From: Arthrobacter sp.
Lineage (GTDB): Bacteria > Actinomycetota > Actinomycetes > Actinomycetales > Micrococcaceae
NCBI GenBank assembly: GCA_026393275.1
Contig: JAPLAM010000105.1
Location: 1 to 61,348 of the forward strand
DNA: 61,348 bases
Direction of reading: 5' to 3'
In this document: positions 8,902 to 17,813 of the stretch, one piece after another
Layout: each line of letters starts with the position of its first letter
Position numbering within the stretch: position 1 is the stretch's first letter
Position numbers and translations under genes: made by a program
Notes under the pieces: generated by a model
Told to the model about the DNA's origin: nothing
What the model saw: the letters and a program-made list of their open reading frames with translations, nothing else
The model's database searches: none

Positions 8902-9771
8902 TCAGGCCTCGTGCTTGACCTTGTGCACCCGGGTCACCACGGTGGGGCACGGCACGTTCAGCAGGACGGCATGGGCCGTCGAACCGAGCACCAGCCGGGA
9001 GAAACCTCCGCGCCCGCGGCTGCCGATCACCAGCAGCCTGGCATTGCGCGCGAGGTCCACGAGCGCCTTTGCCGGTTCGATGTCGGTTTCGAGGCGTTGG
9101 TGGATCACGAGATCCGGGTACTTGTCGCCCAGGCCCGCCACGGATTCGGCCAGGACCACCCGGTTCTCTTCGACGATGGTCTCGGCGAGTCCGCTGGCGG
9201 GGAGTTGGTTTTCAATCCAGCGCGCGGGGCTCCGGAAGGCGAGCACCACGGTCAGCTCATCGTGGCCGCGGTCCGCTTCGGCGGCGGCGAAGGCCACAGC
9301 CTGGAGCGACTCCTCCGATCCGTCCACGCCGACCACCACGCCTTGGGTTCCGGCGGCAGGCTGGCTCGGGACGACGGCCACCGGGCTGTCCGACGCGGAC
9401 ACGATCTGCAGCGCACGGTCCGTCAAGGGTCCGGCGTCCATCCAGTGCTTGTCGTGGCCGCCGACGACGACAAGGGCGGCCTCCGCAGAGGCTTCCCGCA
9501 GGGCCGAACCGGGGCTTCCGTGCCGCAACTGCACGTCGACTTCCACGTCGGGGGCCTGGCTTTTCGCGGTGTCTTTGGCCTTCTCCAAGAGTTCCATCCC
9601 GGCCTGGCGGATCAGCTCGTGGTACTGGAAGTCCGGGGAAATCCACCGGTCATCGACTGCGTGCACACAAAGGACCGGGAGCTTCTGCCGGGAAGCGCGC
9701 GCCAGGGCCCACGTCAGAGCAGCTTCGCTGCCCGCCGACTCGTTGATGCCGACGACGACTGCTTTGCTCAT
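8902..9771 (-). CDS. Tandem universal stress protein
   Basis: 289 residues with two UspA domains. Domain 1 runs from SKAVVVGINESAGSEAAL to about residue 140. Domain 2 starts VVVGVDGSEESLQAVAFA and ends with the ATP-binding motif GSRGRGGFSRLVLGSTAHAV (G-2x-G-9x-G-[ST] type). Domain 1 has a degenerate loop (VVVGGHDKHWMDAGPLTDRAL). Double-domain USPs are cytosolic ATP-binding stress proteins common in actinobacteria, often under DosR/DevR control. The ATG at 9771 is preferred over an upstream one because GGAGCGGGG precedes it. A DosR-like palindrome lies about 206 bp upstream. Confidence 0.92.
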   Translation of the reverse strand: MSKAVVVGINESAGSEAALTWALARASRQKLPVLCVHAVDDRWISPDFQYHELIRQAGMELLEKAKDTAKSQAPDVEVDVQLRHGSPGSALREASAEAALVVVGGHDKHWMDAGPLTDRALQIVSASDSPVAVVPSQPAAGTQGVVVGVDGSEESLQAVAFAAAEADRGHDELTVVLAFRSPARWIENQLPASGLAETIVEENRVVLAESVAGLGDKYPDLVIHQRLETDIEPAKALVDLARNARLLVIGSRGRGGFSRLVLGSTAHAVLLNVPCPTVVTRVHKVKHEA

Positions 9772-9976
9772 GTTGATCCCCGCTCCGTTCCATCGCCTCA
9801 ACAGTCGCTCCTGTGGTCCCGGCAGCGCACCTGTCTGTGACCGCTGCCGTGTCCGCCATGGACGGCCGTTGCTGGCGGCCTCTTGTGGCCGCCGCCCCTG
9901 TTGTTTGGCATGACTCGTCGGCAGAACCGAGGCGCTGCCGACACTTCAGTGTGCCCCGGCCCCCGTTGCCCGGTTA

Positions 9977-9990
9977 GGGCCTTAAGCCCC
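9977..9990. promoter_or_regulatory. DosR/DevR-like palindrome upstream of the universal stress gene
   Basis: GGGCCTTAAGCCCC fits GGGNCNNNNGNCCC exactly. With flanks it matches 16 of 20 positions of the mycobacterial DosR consensus TTSGGGACTWWAGTCCCSAA. It lies in the 299-bp gene-free stretch 9772-10070 between the beta-CASP hydrolase and the universal stress protein gene. The rest of that stretch shows nothing I can name. Confidence 0.4.
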
Positions 9991-10070
9991 GCACCGGCAG
10001 TCACAGCAGCAGACATAGACTGCCGGTCGGTTCGGGGTCAGGACGGGAGCCGTGGTGACGCCGCCCGGGG

Positions 10071-11453
10071 TCATCGCGGGTCCCCGATGTCGATCTGTTC
10101 CAGGTGCTCCGGGACCCGGGCCCGCCAGCCCAGTTCGCGCTTGATCCGGACCCGCAGCGCGTCCGATGATTCCGGTTCCCCGTGCGTGATGTACGTCATC
10201 CGCGGCGCCTGCGGCGCGGCTTTCATCCAGTTGATCAGGCCGTCCGTGTCGGCGTGCGCGGACAGGTTCTCCAGCTGGATGACTTCGGCGCGGATCTTTA
10301 CGTCCTCGCCGTAGATCCGGAGCTCACGTTCTCCTCCGGCGAGGGAGGCTCCGCGGGTTCCGCCGGCCTGGTAGCCGCTGAGGATGATGGCGTTCTTAGG
10401 GTCGGGGCCGTAGGCGGCGACGTGGTGCAGGATTCTGCCGCCCGTGAGCATGCCGCTGGCGGAGATGATGATCATCGGGCCGCCGCGCAGATTGAGCAGT
10501 CTGGAGTCGTCCACGCTGCGGGTGAGCCTGGCGAGGCTGTACATTCGCTCGTATTCGTCCTGTTTGAGCCGGTGCTCCTCGGGGTGCCGCTGGTACATGC
10601 CGGAGGCGTCGATGGCCATCGGGCTGTTGAGGTACACCGGGATGTCCGGGATCGCGTTCCTGCGGCGGAGCCTGGAAAGGTACAGCATGAGTGTCTCTGC
10701 CCGTCCGACGGCGAACGCGGCAAACATCACCACCCCGCCGCGCTTGGCGACCCGGGTGATGATCTCGCCGAGCTGCTGTTCAGGGTCCAGGGTGGAGTGC
10801 TTCCGGTTGCCGTAAGTGGACTCCGTGACCAGCACGTCGACGGCGCCCAGGGGCCGGGGCGGGAACATGAAGGGATCATCCGCACGGCCTAGGTCCCCGG
10901 TGAAGTGCACCGACCGGGAGCCGAACCTGACGTGGACCTGCGCGGCCCCCAGAATGTGTCCGGCCGGCACGAAGGTCATTTCCATTCCGCCGCCGAGGTC
11001 CAGCGCGTCGTCGAAGTCGCGGATCTTGAAGCTGTTCAGCGACTTGACGGCATCCGCGGCCGTGTACAGCGGCAGCGCCGGGCTGTGCCGGGTGGACCCG
11101 CGGTGCGTCGCGTAACGTGCCTCTTCCTCTTGCAGGTATCCGCTGTCCGGAAGGATCAGCTTGCACAGTTCGGTGGTCCCCTCGGTGGCGTAGACGGGTC
11201 CGGCGAACCCGTCCCGGACCAGTGCCGGGACATAGCCGGTGTGGTCCAGGTGCGCATGGGTGAGGACGACGGCGTCGAGTGAGCGCGGCGGGACCGGAAA
11301 GGGCATGCGGTTACGCTCGCGGCTGCGTTTGTAGCCCTGGAACAGCCCGCAGTCCACCAGCACCCGGCGCCCGCCTGCTTCGAGCAGGTAGCGGGAGCCG
11401 GTCACGGTGTCCGTCGCACCGAAGAACCGGAGGGTCGGCTGCTCATGCTTCAT
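10071..11453 (-). CDS. MBL-fold beta-CASP metallo-hydrolase (RNA-processing type)
   Basis: 460 residues. Metallo-beta-lactamase motifs are clear: VLTHAHLDHTGYVP (about residues 57-70, HxHxDH zinc ligands), AGHILGAA (motif 3) and FTGDLGR (motif 4). A beta-CASP insertion follows (VTESTYGNR, AFAVGRAETLMLYL), and the C-terminal metallo-hydrolase box is LENLSAHADTDGL with the final THGEPES histidine. This is the CPSF73/YsgA-like group, probably acting on RNA. The ATG at 11453 has a GGAAG upstream; a start 19 codons earlier lacks support. It is divergent from the acyl-CoA ligase gene. Confidence 0.92.
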   Translation of the reverse strand: MKHEQPTLRFFGATDTVTGSRYLLEAGGRRVLVDCGLFQGYKRSRERNRMPFPVPPRSLDAVVLTHAHLDHTGYVPALVRDGFAGPVYATEGTTELCKLILPDSGYLQEEEARYATHRGSTRHSPALPLYTAADAVKSLNSFKIRDFDDALDLGGGMEMTFVPAGHILGAAQVHVRFGSRSVHFTGDLGRADDPFMFPPRPLGAVDVLVTESTYGNRKHSTLDPEQQLGEIITRVAKRGGVVMFAAFAVGRAETLMLYLSRLRRRNAIPDIPVYLNSPMAIDASGMYQRHPEEHRLKQDEYERMYSLARLTRSVDDSRLLNLRGGPMIIISASGMLTGGRILHHVAAYGPDPKNAIILSGYQAGGTRGASLAGGERELRIYGEDVKIRAEVIQLENLSAHADTDGLINWMKAAPQAPRMTYITHGEPESSDALRVRIKRELGWRARVPEHLEQIDIGDPR

Positions 11454-11666
11454 GGTGCTTCCGTTCCCGAGTCCGTTAAAGCCCACGTTCCGCCCAATCC
11501 GCGCCGTCACCTAGGGCCGAAGGTCACGGGCGGCTGCCGTCAGGGGCATCGGGCGTGCCGGGCGGCGGCTCCCCTGCCGGTAGGCTTTTTCAGGCAGGCT
11601 CATGAGGCAGGCTTTCGGGCGGGGCCGGCAACCAGACTCCGCCATTCACAGCGGCAAGGACTGAGC

Positions 11667-13415
11667 ATGAACAAGAAATCCACCCGCGGCGCCCCGGCCG
11701 CCGCACTCCCGTGGTCGGACCGACCGTGGACTAAGCACTACGGCCCCGGAGTCCCCGCCGACCTCAAACTGCCCAAGGGCTCCCTCGTGGACCTGGTGGA
11801 TGCCTCCGTCCGTCGCTTCGGTGCCAAGACGGCCCTCGAGTTTTTCGGCGCCACCACCAGCTATCGCGAACTCGGAATACAGATCAGCCGGGCGGCCGCC
11901 GGGCTGAAGAACCTCGGCGTGAAAGCCGGTGACCGGGTTGCCCTGGTCCTGCCGAACTGTCCGCAGCACGTGATCGCCTTCCACGCCGTGCTGCGCCTCG
12001 GCGCCGTCGTCGTCGAACACAACCCGCTGTACACGGACCGCGAACTGCGCCACCAGTTCGAGGACCACGGCGCCGTCGTCGCCATCGTCTGGGACAAGGC
12101 GGTGGACCGGGTCCTGCAGCTGCCGGCCGACGTCGGACTCCGAAGCGTCGTCTCGGTCGAGCTGATCCCCGCAATGCCGCTGGGCAAGCGGCTCGCGCTG
12201 CGGCTGCCCCTGCCGGCGGCCCGTAGTGCGCGGGCCGCGTTGGCCGCCGGCAAGCCGGCTGCCCGCGTCGGGCACACGGGGCGCACGGTCCTGCCGTGGC
12301 GTCGGCTGTTCGACGCCGGCGCACTGAAGAGGCGGCACCCCCGTCCCGTGCCGGAAGACCTGGCGGTGCTCCAGTACACCAGCGGCACCACCGGCGCCCC
12401 CAAGGGCGCCATGCTCACGCACGCGAACCTGCAGGCCAACGCCGCCCAGGGCCGGGCGTGGGTTCCGGGGCTCAAGGACGGACGCGAAACGGTGTACGCG
12501 GTACTCCCCATGTTCCATGCCTACGGCCTGACCCTCTGTATGACCTTCGCGCTAAGCATCGGCGCCAGGCTGGTGCTCTTCCCCAAGTTCGACGTCGATT
12601 TGGTGCTGAAGGCACACCGGAAATCCCCGGCGACGTTCCTGCCTGCAGTGCCGCCGATTTACGACCGTCTCGCCGCCGCGGCGGCCCGGGAGGGCGTCAG
12701 CCTCGAAGGCATCCGCTTTTCCATCTCCGGAGCCATGAACCTGCCGGCGTCGACCGTGGCGACCTGGGAGAAAGCGACCGGCGGCTACCTGGTCGAGGGT
12801 TACGGCCTGACCGAGACCTCCCCCATCTCGGTGGGCAATCCCTTCGGCCCAAGCCGCAAGCCGGGCACCGTGGGCGTGCCGTTCCCGCTGACCGACATCC
12901 GCGTCGTGGACCCGCAGAACGTCCGGATTGACCGGGCCCCGGGCGAGGCGGGAGAACTGCTCATCCGCGGGCCACAGGTGTTCGCCGGCTACTGGAAGCG
13001 CCCGCAGGAGACCGAGGAGGCGCTGTTGGAGGGCGGCTGGTTCCGCACCGGGGACATCGTGTCGGTGGACAAGGACCACTTCGTCACAATCCGGGACAGG
13101 ATCAAGGAACTGATCATCACGGGCGGCTTCAACGTGTCCCCTACCGAGGTGGAAGGCGTCCTCGCCGAGTACCCCGGGGTCGCCGAGGTTTCAGTGGTCG
13201 GCCTGCCACGGCAGGGCGGCGGCGAAGACGTGGTGGCCGCCGTCGTAGCGGCCCCGGGCAGCACCATCGACACGGCGGCCCTCCAGGAGTTCGCGCGCGG
13301 CCACCTCGCGGCCTACAAAGTCCCCCGGCGCGTCGTGGTGCTGGACGTGCTGCCGCGCTCCCTGATCGGCAAGGTCCTGCGCCGGGAGATCCAGGACATG
13401 CTGGTGGCCGGCTGA
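11667..13415 (+). CDS. Long-chain fatty-acid-CoA ligase (AMP-forming)
   Basis: 582-residue member of the ANL adenylating enzyme family; it activates a carboxylic acid with ATP and then forms the CoA thioester. Visible motifs are the P-loop YTSGTTGAPKGAMLTH (about residues 233-248), the VEGYGLTETSP (A5) segment, the GWFRTGDIV (A7) segment, the hinge RDRIKELIITGGFNVSPTEVE (A8) and the C-terminal catalytic lysine LIGKVLRRE (A10). Sequence style suggests a FadD-type long-chain substrate, but the chain length cannot be read. The ATG has AAGGA eight bases upstream; upstream in-frame codons lie in the divergent promoter region. Confidence 0.93.
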   Translation: MNKKSTRGAPAAALPWSDRPWTKHYGPGVPADLKLPKGSLVDLVDASVRRFGAKTALEFFGATTSYRELGIQISRAAAGLKNLGVKAGDRVALVLPNCPQHVIAFHAVLRLGAVVVEHNPLYTDRELRHQFEDHGAVVAIVWDKAVDRVLQLPADVGLRSVVSVELIPAMPLGKRLALRLPLPAARSARAALAAGKPAARVGHTGRTVLPWRRLFDAGALKRRHPRPVPEDLAVLQYTSGTTGAPKGAMLTHANLQANAAQGRAWVPGLKDGRETVYAVLPMFHAYGLTLCMTFALSIGARLVLFPKFDVDLVLKAHRKSPATFLPAVPPIYDRLAAAAAREGVSLEGIRFSISGAMNLPASTVATWEKATGGYLVEGYGLTETSPISVGNPFGPSRKPGTVGVPFPLTDIRVVDPQNVRIDRAPGEAGELLIRGPQVFAGYWKRPQETEEALLEGGWFRTGDIVSVDKDHFVTIRDRIKELIITGGFNVSPTEVEGVLAEYPGVAEVSVVGLPRQGGGEDVVAAVVAAPGSTIDTAALQEFARGHLAAYKVPRRVVVLDVLPRSLIGKVLRREIQDMLVAG

Positions 13416-13424
13416 CGGGTCGCT

Positions 13425-13448
13425 GGGAACCCGCCAGCCGGCGTTCCC
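13425..13448 (+). terminator. Weak hairpin after the acyl-CoA ligase
   Basis: GGGAAC (13425-13430) and GTTCCC (13443-13448) pair around an inner GCC/GGC with an AGCC loop. There is no T-run, so intrinsic termination would be weak. It opens the 343-bp gene-free interval 13416-13758, whose other visible content is the repeat-hairpin block before the fdhF-type gene. Confidence 0.35.
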
Positions 13449-13683
13449 ATCTCGTGCCTCCGGGATGCGGTCCTCGCTGGCGGGCCCGCGGCGGAGCGGT
13501 GTCGGAGTTCGGACGACGCACGCCCGCTGCCAAAAGGTGATGGTGGTACAACAATGCTGGCCGGTTCTTGCGAAAATCTGGGAATGCCGGGGCACGCCGG
13601 CGTCGACGGCGGCGGCGGCCCCGGCGAATTGCTTGCGGCACTCCGGTCCAGCTGATAGTCCTGTTATGGGCGTGCGGGTAGGG

Positions 13684-13738
13684 TGCCCAGTGTAGGTATG
13701 CCCAGTGGTGGTGTGCCCGCCGCCGGGTTCCGGCGGCG
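13684..13738 (+). promoter_or_regulatory. Triple 15-bp direct repeat plus hairpin in the fdhF-type leader
   Basis: TGCCCAGTG occurs at 13684 and 13699, and TGCCC again at 13714, a strict 15-bp period. Immediately after, CGCCGCCGG (13718-13726), GTT and CCGGCGGCG (13730-13738) form a perfect 9-bp stem with a 3-nt loop. The stem ends about 20 bases before the GTG start of the molybdopterin oxidoreductase and just before its AAGGGA ribosome-binding site. It may be a repeated activator site and an RNA hairpin; the function is not known. Confidence 0.45.
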
Positions 13739-13758
13739 TCTGCAGAAGGGAAGCTGAC

Positions 13759-16116
13759 GTGACTCGTAAGACTCCGCGCGTGGAGGAAACTGACGAAAAG
13801 GACCTCCAGGTCGGCGACGGGCCGAAGCACTGGGCCGCCGGCGTGCCCGGCGTCTACCATTCCATGAAGCCTGCCCTGGAACAGATGGGCGTGAACCGGA
13901 CCCGCAAGACGGTCATGAAAATGAACCAGAAGGACGGCTTCGACTGCCCCAGCTGCGCCTGGCCGGACCCCCATCACCGCAAGGCCTTCGAGTTCTGCGA
14001 GAACGGCGCCAAGGCTGTCACGTGGGAGGCGACGCCGGTGGTGATCCCGACGTCGTTCTGGGCGGAGAACTCGGTCAGCGAGCTGCGGGACCGTTCGGAT
14101 TACTGGCTTGGCATGCAGGGCCGGCTAACGGAGCCGGTCTACAAGCCCGCCGGCCAGGACCGTTACCAGCCGGTCAGCTGGGACGAGGCGATCCGGATCA
14201 TCACGGAAAAGCTCAAGGGCCTGGGCTCCCCCGATGAGGCGGCCTTCTACACGAGCGGCCGCACCTCCAACGAGGCGGCGTTCCTGTACCAGCTACTGGT
14301 CCGGGGCTACGGCACCAACAACCTGCCGGACTGTTCGAACATGTGCCATGAGTCTTCGGGCTGGGGCATGGGCCAGACCCTCGGCATCGGCAAGGCCACG
14401 GTCAACTTCGACGACTACGCCGCGGCGGACCTGATCATCATCATGGGCCAGAATCCCGGTACCAACCACCCGCGCATGCTCACGGAGCTGGAAAACTGCA
14501 AGCACAACGGCGGCGAGATCGTGGCCGTGAACCCGCTCCCCGAGGCGGGCCTGCACCGCTATAAGAACCCGCAGAAGGTCAAGGGCATCATTGGCCGCGG
14601 TACCCCCATCGCGGACCAGTTCATGCATATCCGGATCGGCGGGGACATGGCCCTGCTCCAGGCAGTCTCCAAGCGGGTCCTCGACGCGGAGGCGAAGAAC
14701 CCCGGCACCGTGCTGGACCACGCCTTCCTCGATGAGCACTGCGAGGGACTCGACGAACTTAAGGATCACTTGGCCCAGCTGGACGAGCAGGCGGTACTGG
14801 AAGCGACCGGGCTGCGCACCGAGGAGATCGACGAGCTTGCGGCCCGGTACCTCAAGGCCGAGAAGGTCATCATCACCTGGGCCATGGGGATCACGCAGCA
14901 GAAAAAAGGCGTGGCAACCATCAAGGAAATGATCAATCTGCTCCTGCTGCGCGGCAACATCGGCAAGCCCGGCGCGGGAGCCTCCCCGATCCGCGGCCAC
15001 AGCAACGTCCAGGGCGACCGCACCATGGGAATCTGGGAACAAATGCCCCAGTCCTTCATGGAAGCCCTCGGCAAGGAATTCGACTTCGAACCGCCGCGAG
15101 ACCACGGCGTGGACGCCGTCGAGACCGTCAACAAGATGCAGGACGGCGAGATCAAGGTGTTCATGGCCGTCGGCGGAAACTTCGTCGGCGCCATCTCCGA
15201 CACCAACGCCGTCGAGGCCGCGATGGCCGGAACCGAAATGTCCATCCAGGTCTCCACGAAGCTCAACCGATCACATGTGGTCACGGGCGCCGAAGCACTG
15301 ATCCTGCCGACCATGGGCCGGACCGAGATCGACATCCAGGAATCCGGCGAGCAGTTTGTCTCGGTCGAGGACACGGTCTGCGCGGTCCACCCCTCTTGGG
15401 GCAACGTAGAACCTGTGTCGCACCACCTGCTCTCCGAGCCGGCCATCCTCAGCCGCCTGGGCAAAGCGCTCGTGGGCGACAAGATCAAGGCCGACTGGGA
15501 GGGCTACGAGAAGAACTACGACCTGATCCGCGACCACATCGCCCGGGTGGTGGGCGGCTGCGAAAACTACAACGAGAGGATCCGCCGGGAGGGCGGCTTT
15601 ATCCTCGCCAACGGCCCCCGGGACTCACGCACCTTCCCGACACCGACCGGCAAGGCCGTGCTCACCGTCAACGAACTCGAGCACGTGGAGCGGCCCGCGG
15701 GCACCCTGATCCTGCAGAGCATGCGCTCACACGACCAGTTCAACACGACCATCTATGGCCACGATGACCGCTACCGGGGCATCAAAAAAGGCCGCCACGT
15801 GGTCTTCGTCAATCCGGACGATATCAGCGAACTGGCCCTGACCGACGGACTCTTCGTGGACATCCACGGCGTGTACCAGGACGGCGTTGACCGCGTGCTG
15901 CGCAAATTCCGGGTGGTTTCCTACCCGACGGCCCGCGGTTGTGCCGCCGCCTACTACCCTGAGGCCAACGTGCTGGTGCCGTTGAACCACACCGCCGAAG
16001 GCAGCAACACCCCGGTCTCGAAGGCCGTCATTGTCCGCCTCGAGCCAAGCCTGGACCAGACCCCGGACAGCAAGGCCCGGCTCCACGCCGCCCCTGGCGT
16101 GACCACGCCGGCCTAG
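13759..16116 (+). CDS. FdhF/YdeP family molybdopterin oxidoreductase
   Basis: 785 residues in the formate dehydrogenase alpha-like DMSO reductase superfamily, YdeP branch. The N-terminus has DGFDCPSCAWPDPHHR (about residues 57-72); the bis-MGD domain follows (PVSWDEAIRIIT, TSGRTSNEAAFLYQLL, then NMCHESSGWGMGQTLG). The C-terminal molybdopterin dinucleotide domain has TPTGKAVLTV and MRSHDQFNTTIYG. No selenocysteine (in-frame TGA) is present. Substrate and electron acceptor are unknown; E. coli YdeP is linked to acid resistance. The GTG at 13759 has AAGGGAAG upstream. No ferredoxin or membrane subunit gene is adjacent. It lies 1.7 kb from the cox operon, so two different molybdenum enzymes share this region. 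Confidence 0.9.
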   Translation: MTRKTPRVEETDEKDLQVGDGPKHWAAGVPGVYHSMKPALEQMGVNRTRKTVMKMNQKDGFDCPSCAWPDPHHRKAFEFCENGAKAVTWEATPVVIPTSFWAENSVSELRDRSDYWLGMQGRLTEPVYKPAGQDRYQPVSWDEAIRIITEKLKGLGSPDEAAFYTSGRTSNEAAFLYQLLVRGYGTNNLPDCSNMCHESSGWGMGQTLGIGKATVNFDDYAAADLIIIMGQNPGTNHPRMLTELENCKHNGGEIVAVNPLPEAGLHRYKNPQKVKGIIGRGTPIADQFMHIRIGGDMALLQAVSKRVLDAEAKNPGTVLDHAFLDEHCEGLDELKDHLAQLDEQAVLEATGLRTEEIDELAARYLKAEKVIITWAMGITQQKKGVATIKEMINLLLLRGNIGKPGAGASPIRGHSNVQGDRTMGIWEQMPQSFMEALGKEFDFEPPRDHGVDAVETVNKMQDGEIKVFMAVGGNFVGAISDTNAVEAAMAGTEMSIQVSTKLNRSHVVTGAEALILPTMGRTEIDIQESGEQFVSVEDTVCAVHPSWGNVEPVSHHLLSEPAILSRLGKALVGDKIKADWEGYEKNYDLIRDHIARVVGGCENYNERIRREGGFILANGPRDSRTFPTPTGKAVLTVNELEHVERPAGTLILQSMRSHDQFNTTIYGHDDRYRGIKKGRHVVFVNPDDISELALTDGLFVDIHGVYQDGVDRVLRKFRVVSYPTARGCAAAYYPEANVLVPLNHTAEGSNTPVSKAVIVRLEPSLDQTPDSKARLHAAPGVTTPA

Positions 16117-16189
16117 CGCGCCGGCCTAGGCCGCCAGGCTCCGGCCCGGACATGCCCAGCCCCGACCGCGGCCACTGGACATAAGGCCA

Positions 16190-16224
16190 ACATGCGCATC
16201 CCACGAGCTGTGGGATGCGCATGT
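16190..16224. terminator. Bidirectional hairpin between convergent genes
   Basis: A perfect 15-bp inverted repeat (16190-16204 with 16210-16224, stem starting ACATGCGCATCCCAC, 5-nt loop GAGCT) sits between the fdhF-type stop (16116) and the DUF6457 stop (16279). There is no long T-run on either side, but the position is right for terminating both genes. Confidence 0.6.
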
Positions 16225-16278
16225 CCATGGGGGCGCAGCGAACGCCGGCCAACGCGGGCCCGCCGCAAAACTTGAGGG

Positions 16279-16596
16279 CTACTGGGCGCGCTTGGCCCAG
16301 CCCTTTTCGTCCGGGCCGCCGGCCTCACCGTGTTCGCACAGCTCGATGACCTTGTTGGACGCGGCGTGCACGGCATCCTGCGTGCTCTTCCGGCCGTGGG
16401 TGGACGCCGTTCCCGCGGCATAGCCCACGATGAACGCGCTGATGGCATCCGCGTGCGGCCCCACAGCCTTCAAGGACTCGTCTGCGACTTCGACGATCTT
16501 CTCGTGGTCGACCTCCAGGTCCAGGATCTGCAGGGCCTGGATCAGGCGGGCACTCCAGTGCCGCAACGCGCTGTCTTCATCTCGGGGCAAAGTCAT
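16279..16596 (-). CDS. DUF6457 domain protein
   Basis: 105 residues. The WSARLIQALQILDLEVDHEKIVEVADES start and the AISAFIVGYAAGTAS helix (about 56-70) match the small helical DUF6457 domain. In other actinobacteria this is found alone or fused to MobA-type molybdenum cofactor guanylyltransferases. This fits its place between an Mo-bisMGD enzyme and the CO dehydrogenase operon. The ATG at 16596 is chosen for the strong GAGGAG ribosome-binding site. Function is unknown; a role in molybdenum cofactor handling is inference from context. Confidence 0.7.
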   Translation of the reverse strand: MTLPRDEDSALRHWSARLIQALQILDLEVDHEKIVEVADESLKAVGPHADAISAFIVGYAAGTASTHGRKSTQDAVHAASNKVIELCEHGEAGGPDEKGWAKRAQ

Positions 16597-16713
16597 GTGC
16601 TGCTCCTCATCGTTGGAAATGCGCCTCGATCGGCTGTCCCTCAAGGGGTAGCACCGTTTCCTGCCAATGTGCAACGCGTCACCGGCAACCCGGCTGCCGT
16701 CGGCACACCCCGG

Positions 16714-17700
16714 CTAGCTCCACAGGGCAACGTGGAACTTCGAGCCGCGGCGCTCCAGCCCCCGCGAGCCGCCGCGGGCGACCATCGCCGCAGTGGCATC
16801 GGCAGTGCCGACGAAGCGTTGCAATGTTTGGGCCATGGTCGTGGTCCTGTGCTGGTCCAAGGTGCTGGCCCACCACAGGCCGGACACGGGGGTTCCGGCG
16901 ACGGGCAACCGCATGAGCGTGCCGCTGACGACGTCGTCCCGCACGATGTGCCCGAGGGCGAGCATGACCCCCTCCCCTGCCCGCACAGCCGCCAAGGCAT
17001 CGGTTTCGCTGCTGAGCCTGATAATCTCCGGCACGACGCCCAGCGACGCGAGCCAGCGGCCTTCCTCCGTACTGTCGAGGATGCCCGCGGGGCCGGAAAA
17101 CCACGGCCTGCCCAGCAGCCGTCCCACCGGTAGCGGTCCGTGCAGCCGCCCCAGCGGGTCGGCCGGGGACGCCACAAAGACGCGCTGGTAGCGCAGGAAC
17201 GGCACGGATTCCAGGCCGGGGACGGACGTGCCGTTGCCGGCGGCCGCGGGCGGGCGGGCACCCAGTGCGATGTCACAGGCGCGCTCCAGCAGGAGACCAG
17301 CCAGGTCCTCGGCGGGTTCTACGACCACATCCACCGTGGCGCCAGGCACTCGCTTGGTGAACAGGTCCAGCAGACGGCCGGCAGCGTGCTCGGCAAACGG
17401 CGCAGTGGCGGCGATCTTCAGCCGCCCGGCGTCGTTCTTGGCGTTGTTCACCTCCCAGCGCGCCTGGTCCGCCAGTCCGACGATGTCCTGCGCATAGTCC
17501 GCCAGCGCCCGGCCGCCCGGGGTCAGGGTGATTCCGCCAGGCGCCCGCACGAACAAGGGGTCGCCCAGGTCCTGGCGGAGCGCCGCCAGGGCGGCTGAAA
17601 CGGCGGGCTCGCTGACGCCCAGGGCCGTCGCGGCGGCGTGGAGGGACCCCAGGCGTGCCACCAGCGCGAACGTCCGCAACTGGCTCAACGTCATCGACAC
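16714..17700 (-). CDS. LysR-family regulator divergent from the cox operon
   Basis: 328 residues. The N-terminal winged helix-turn-helix (about residues 3-60, with GSLHAAATALGVSEPAVSAAL as the recognition region) is followed by a periplasmic-binding-like effector domain (about 90-300). The GTG at 17700 follows AAAGG; an ATG two codons later is an alternative. It faces coxM with 113 bp between starts, and a T-N11-A dyad lies in that gap, so it is very likely the cox regulator and autoregulated. The effector is unknown. Confidence 0.9.
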   Translation of the reverse strand: MSMTLSQLRTFALVARLGSLHAAATALGVSEPAVSAALAALRQDLGDPLFVRAPGGITLTPGGRALADYAQDIVGLADQARWEVNNAKNDAGRLKIAATAPFAEHAAGRLLDLFTKRVPGATVDVVVEPAEDLAGLLLERACDIALGARPPAAAGNGTSVPGLESVPFLRYQRVFVASPADPLGRLHGPLPVGRLLGRPWFSGPAGILDSTEEGRWLASLGVVPEIIRLSSETDALAAVRAGEGVMLALGHIVRDDVVSGTLMRLPVAGTPVSGLWWASTLDQHRTTTMAQTLQRFVGTADATAAMVARGGSRGLERRGSKFHVALWS

Positions 17701-17705
17701 GGCTT

Positions 17706-17735
17706 CATAACCTTTCGCTTATGACGATATTGACA
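17706..17735 (+). promoter_or_regulatory. Candidate LysR operator and cox promoter -35
   Basis: CATAA (17706-17710), eight bases, TTATG (17719-17723) make a dyad containing the T-N11-A signature of LysR boxes. TTGACA, a perfect -35 hexamer, follows at 17730-17735; the -10 seventeen bases further (CAAGAC) is poor, as expected for an activator-dependent promoter. The dyad also overlaps the LysR gene leader, fitting autoregulation. Confidence 0.55.
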
Positions 17736-17813
17736 CCCCTGTCGGGGCGGGGCAAGACTGGCCCTAATTCGGTGCCGCGCGACGTTGCCGGCGCCTCGGA
17801 GTGAGGTGGGACT

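Noticed and set aside
13416..13758. Molybdenum-cofactor riboswitch before the fdhF-type gene
   Set aside because: Only a simple hairpin and direct repeats are visible; the conserved multi-stem core of that riboswitch class is not apparent.
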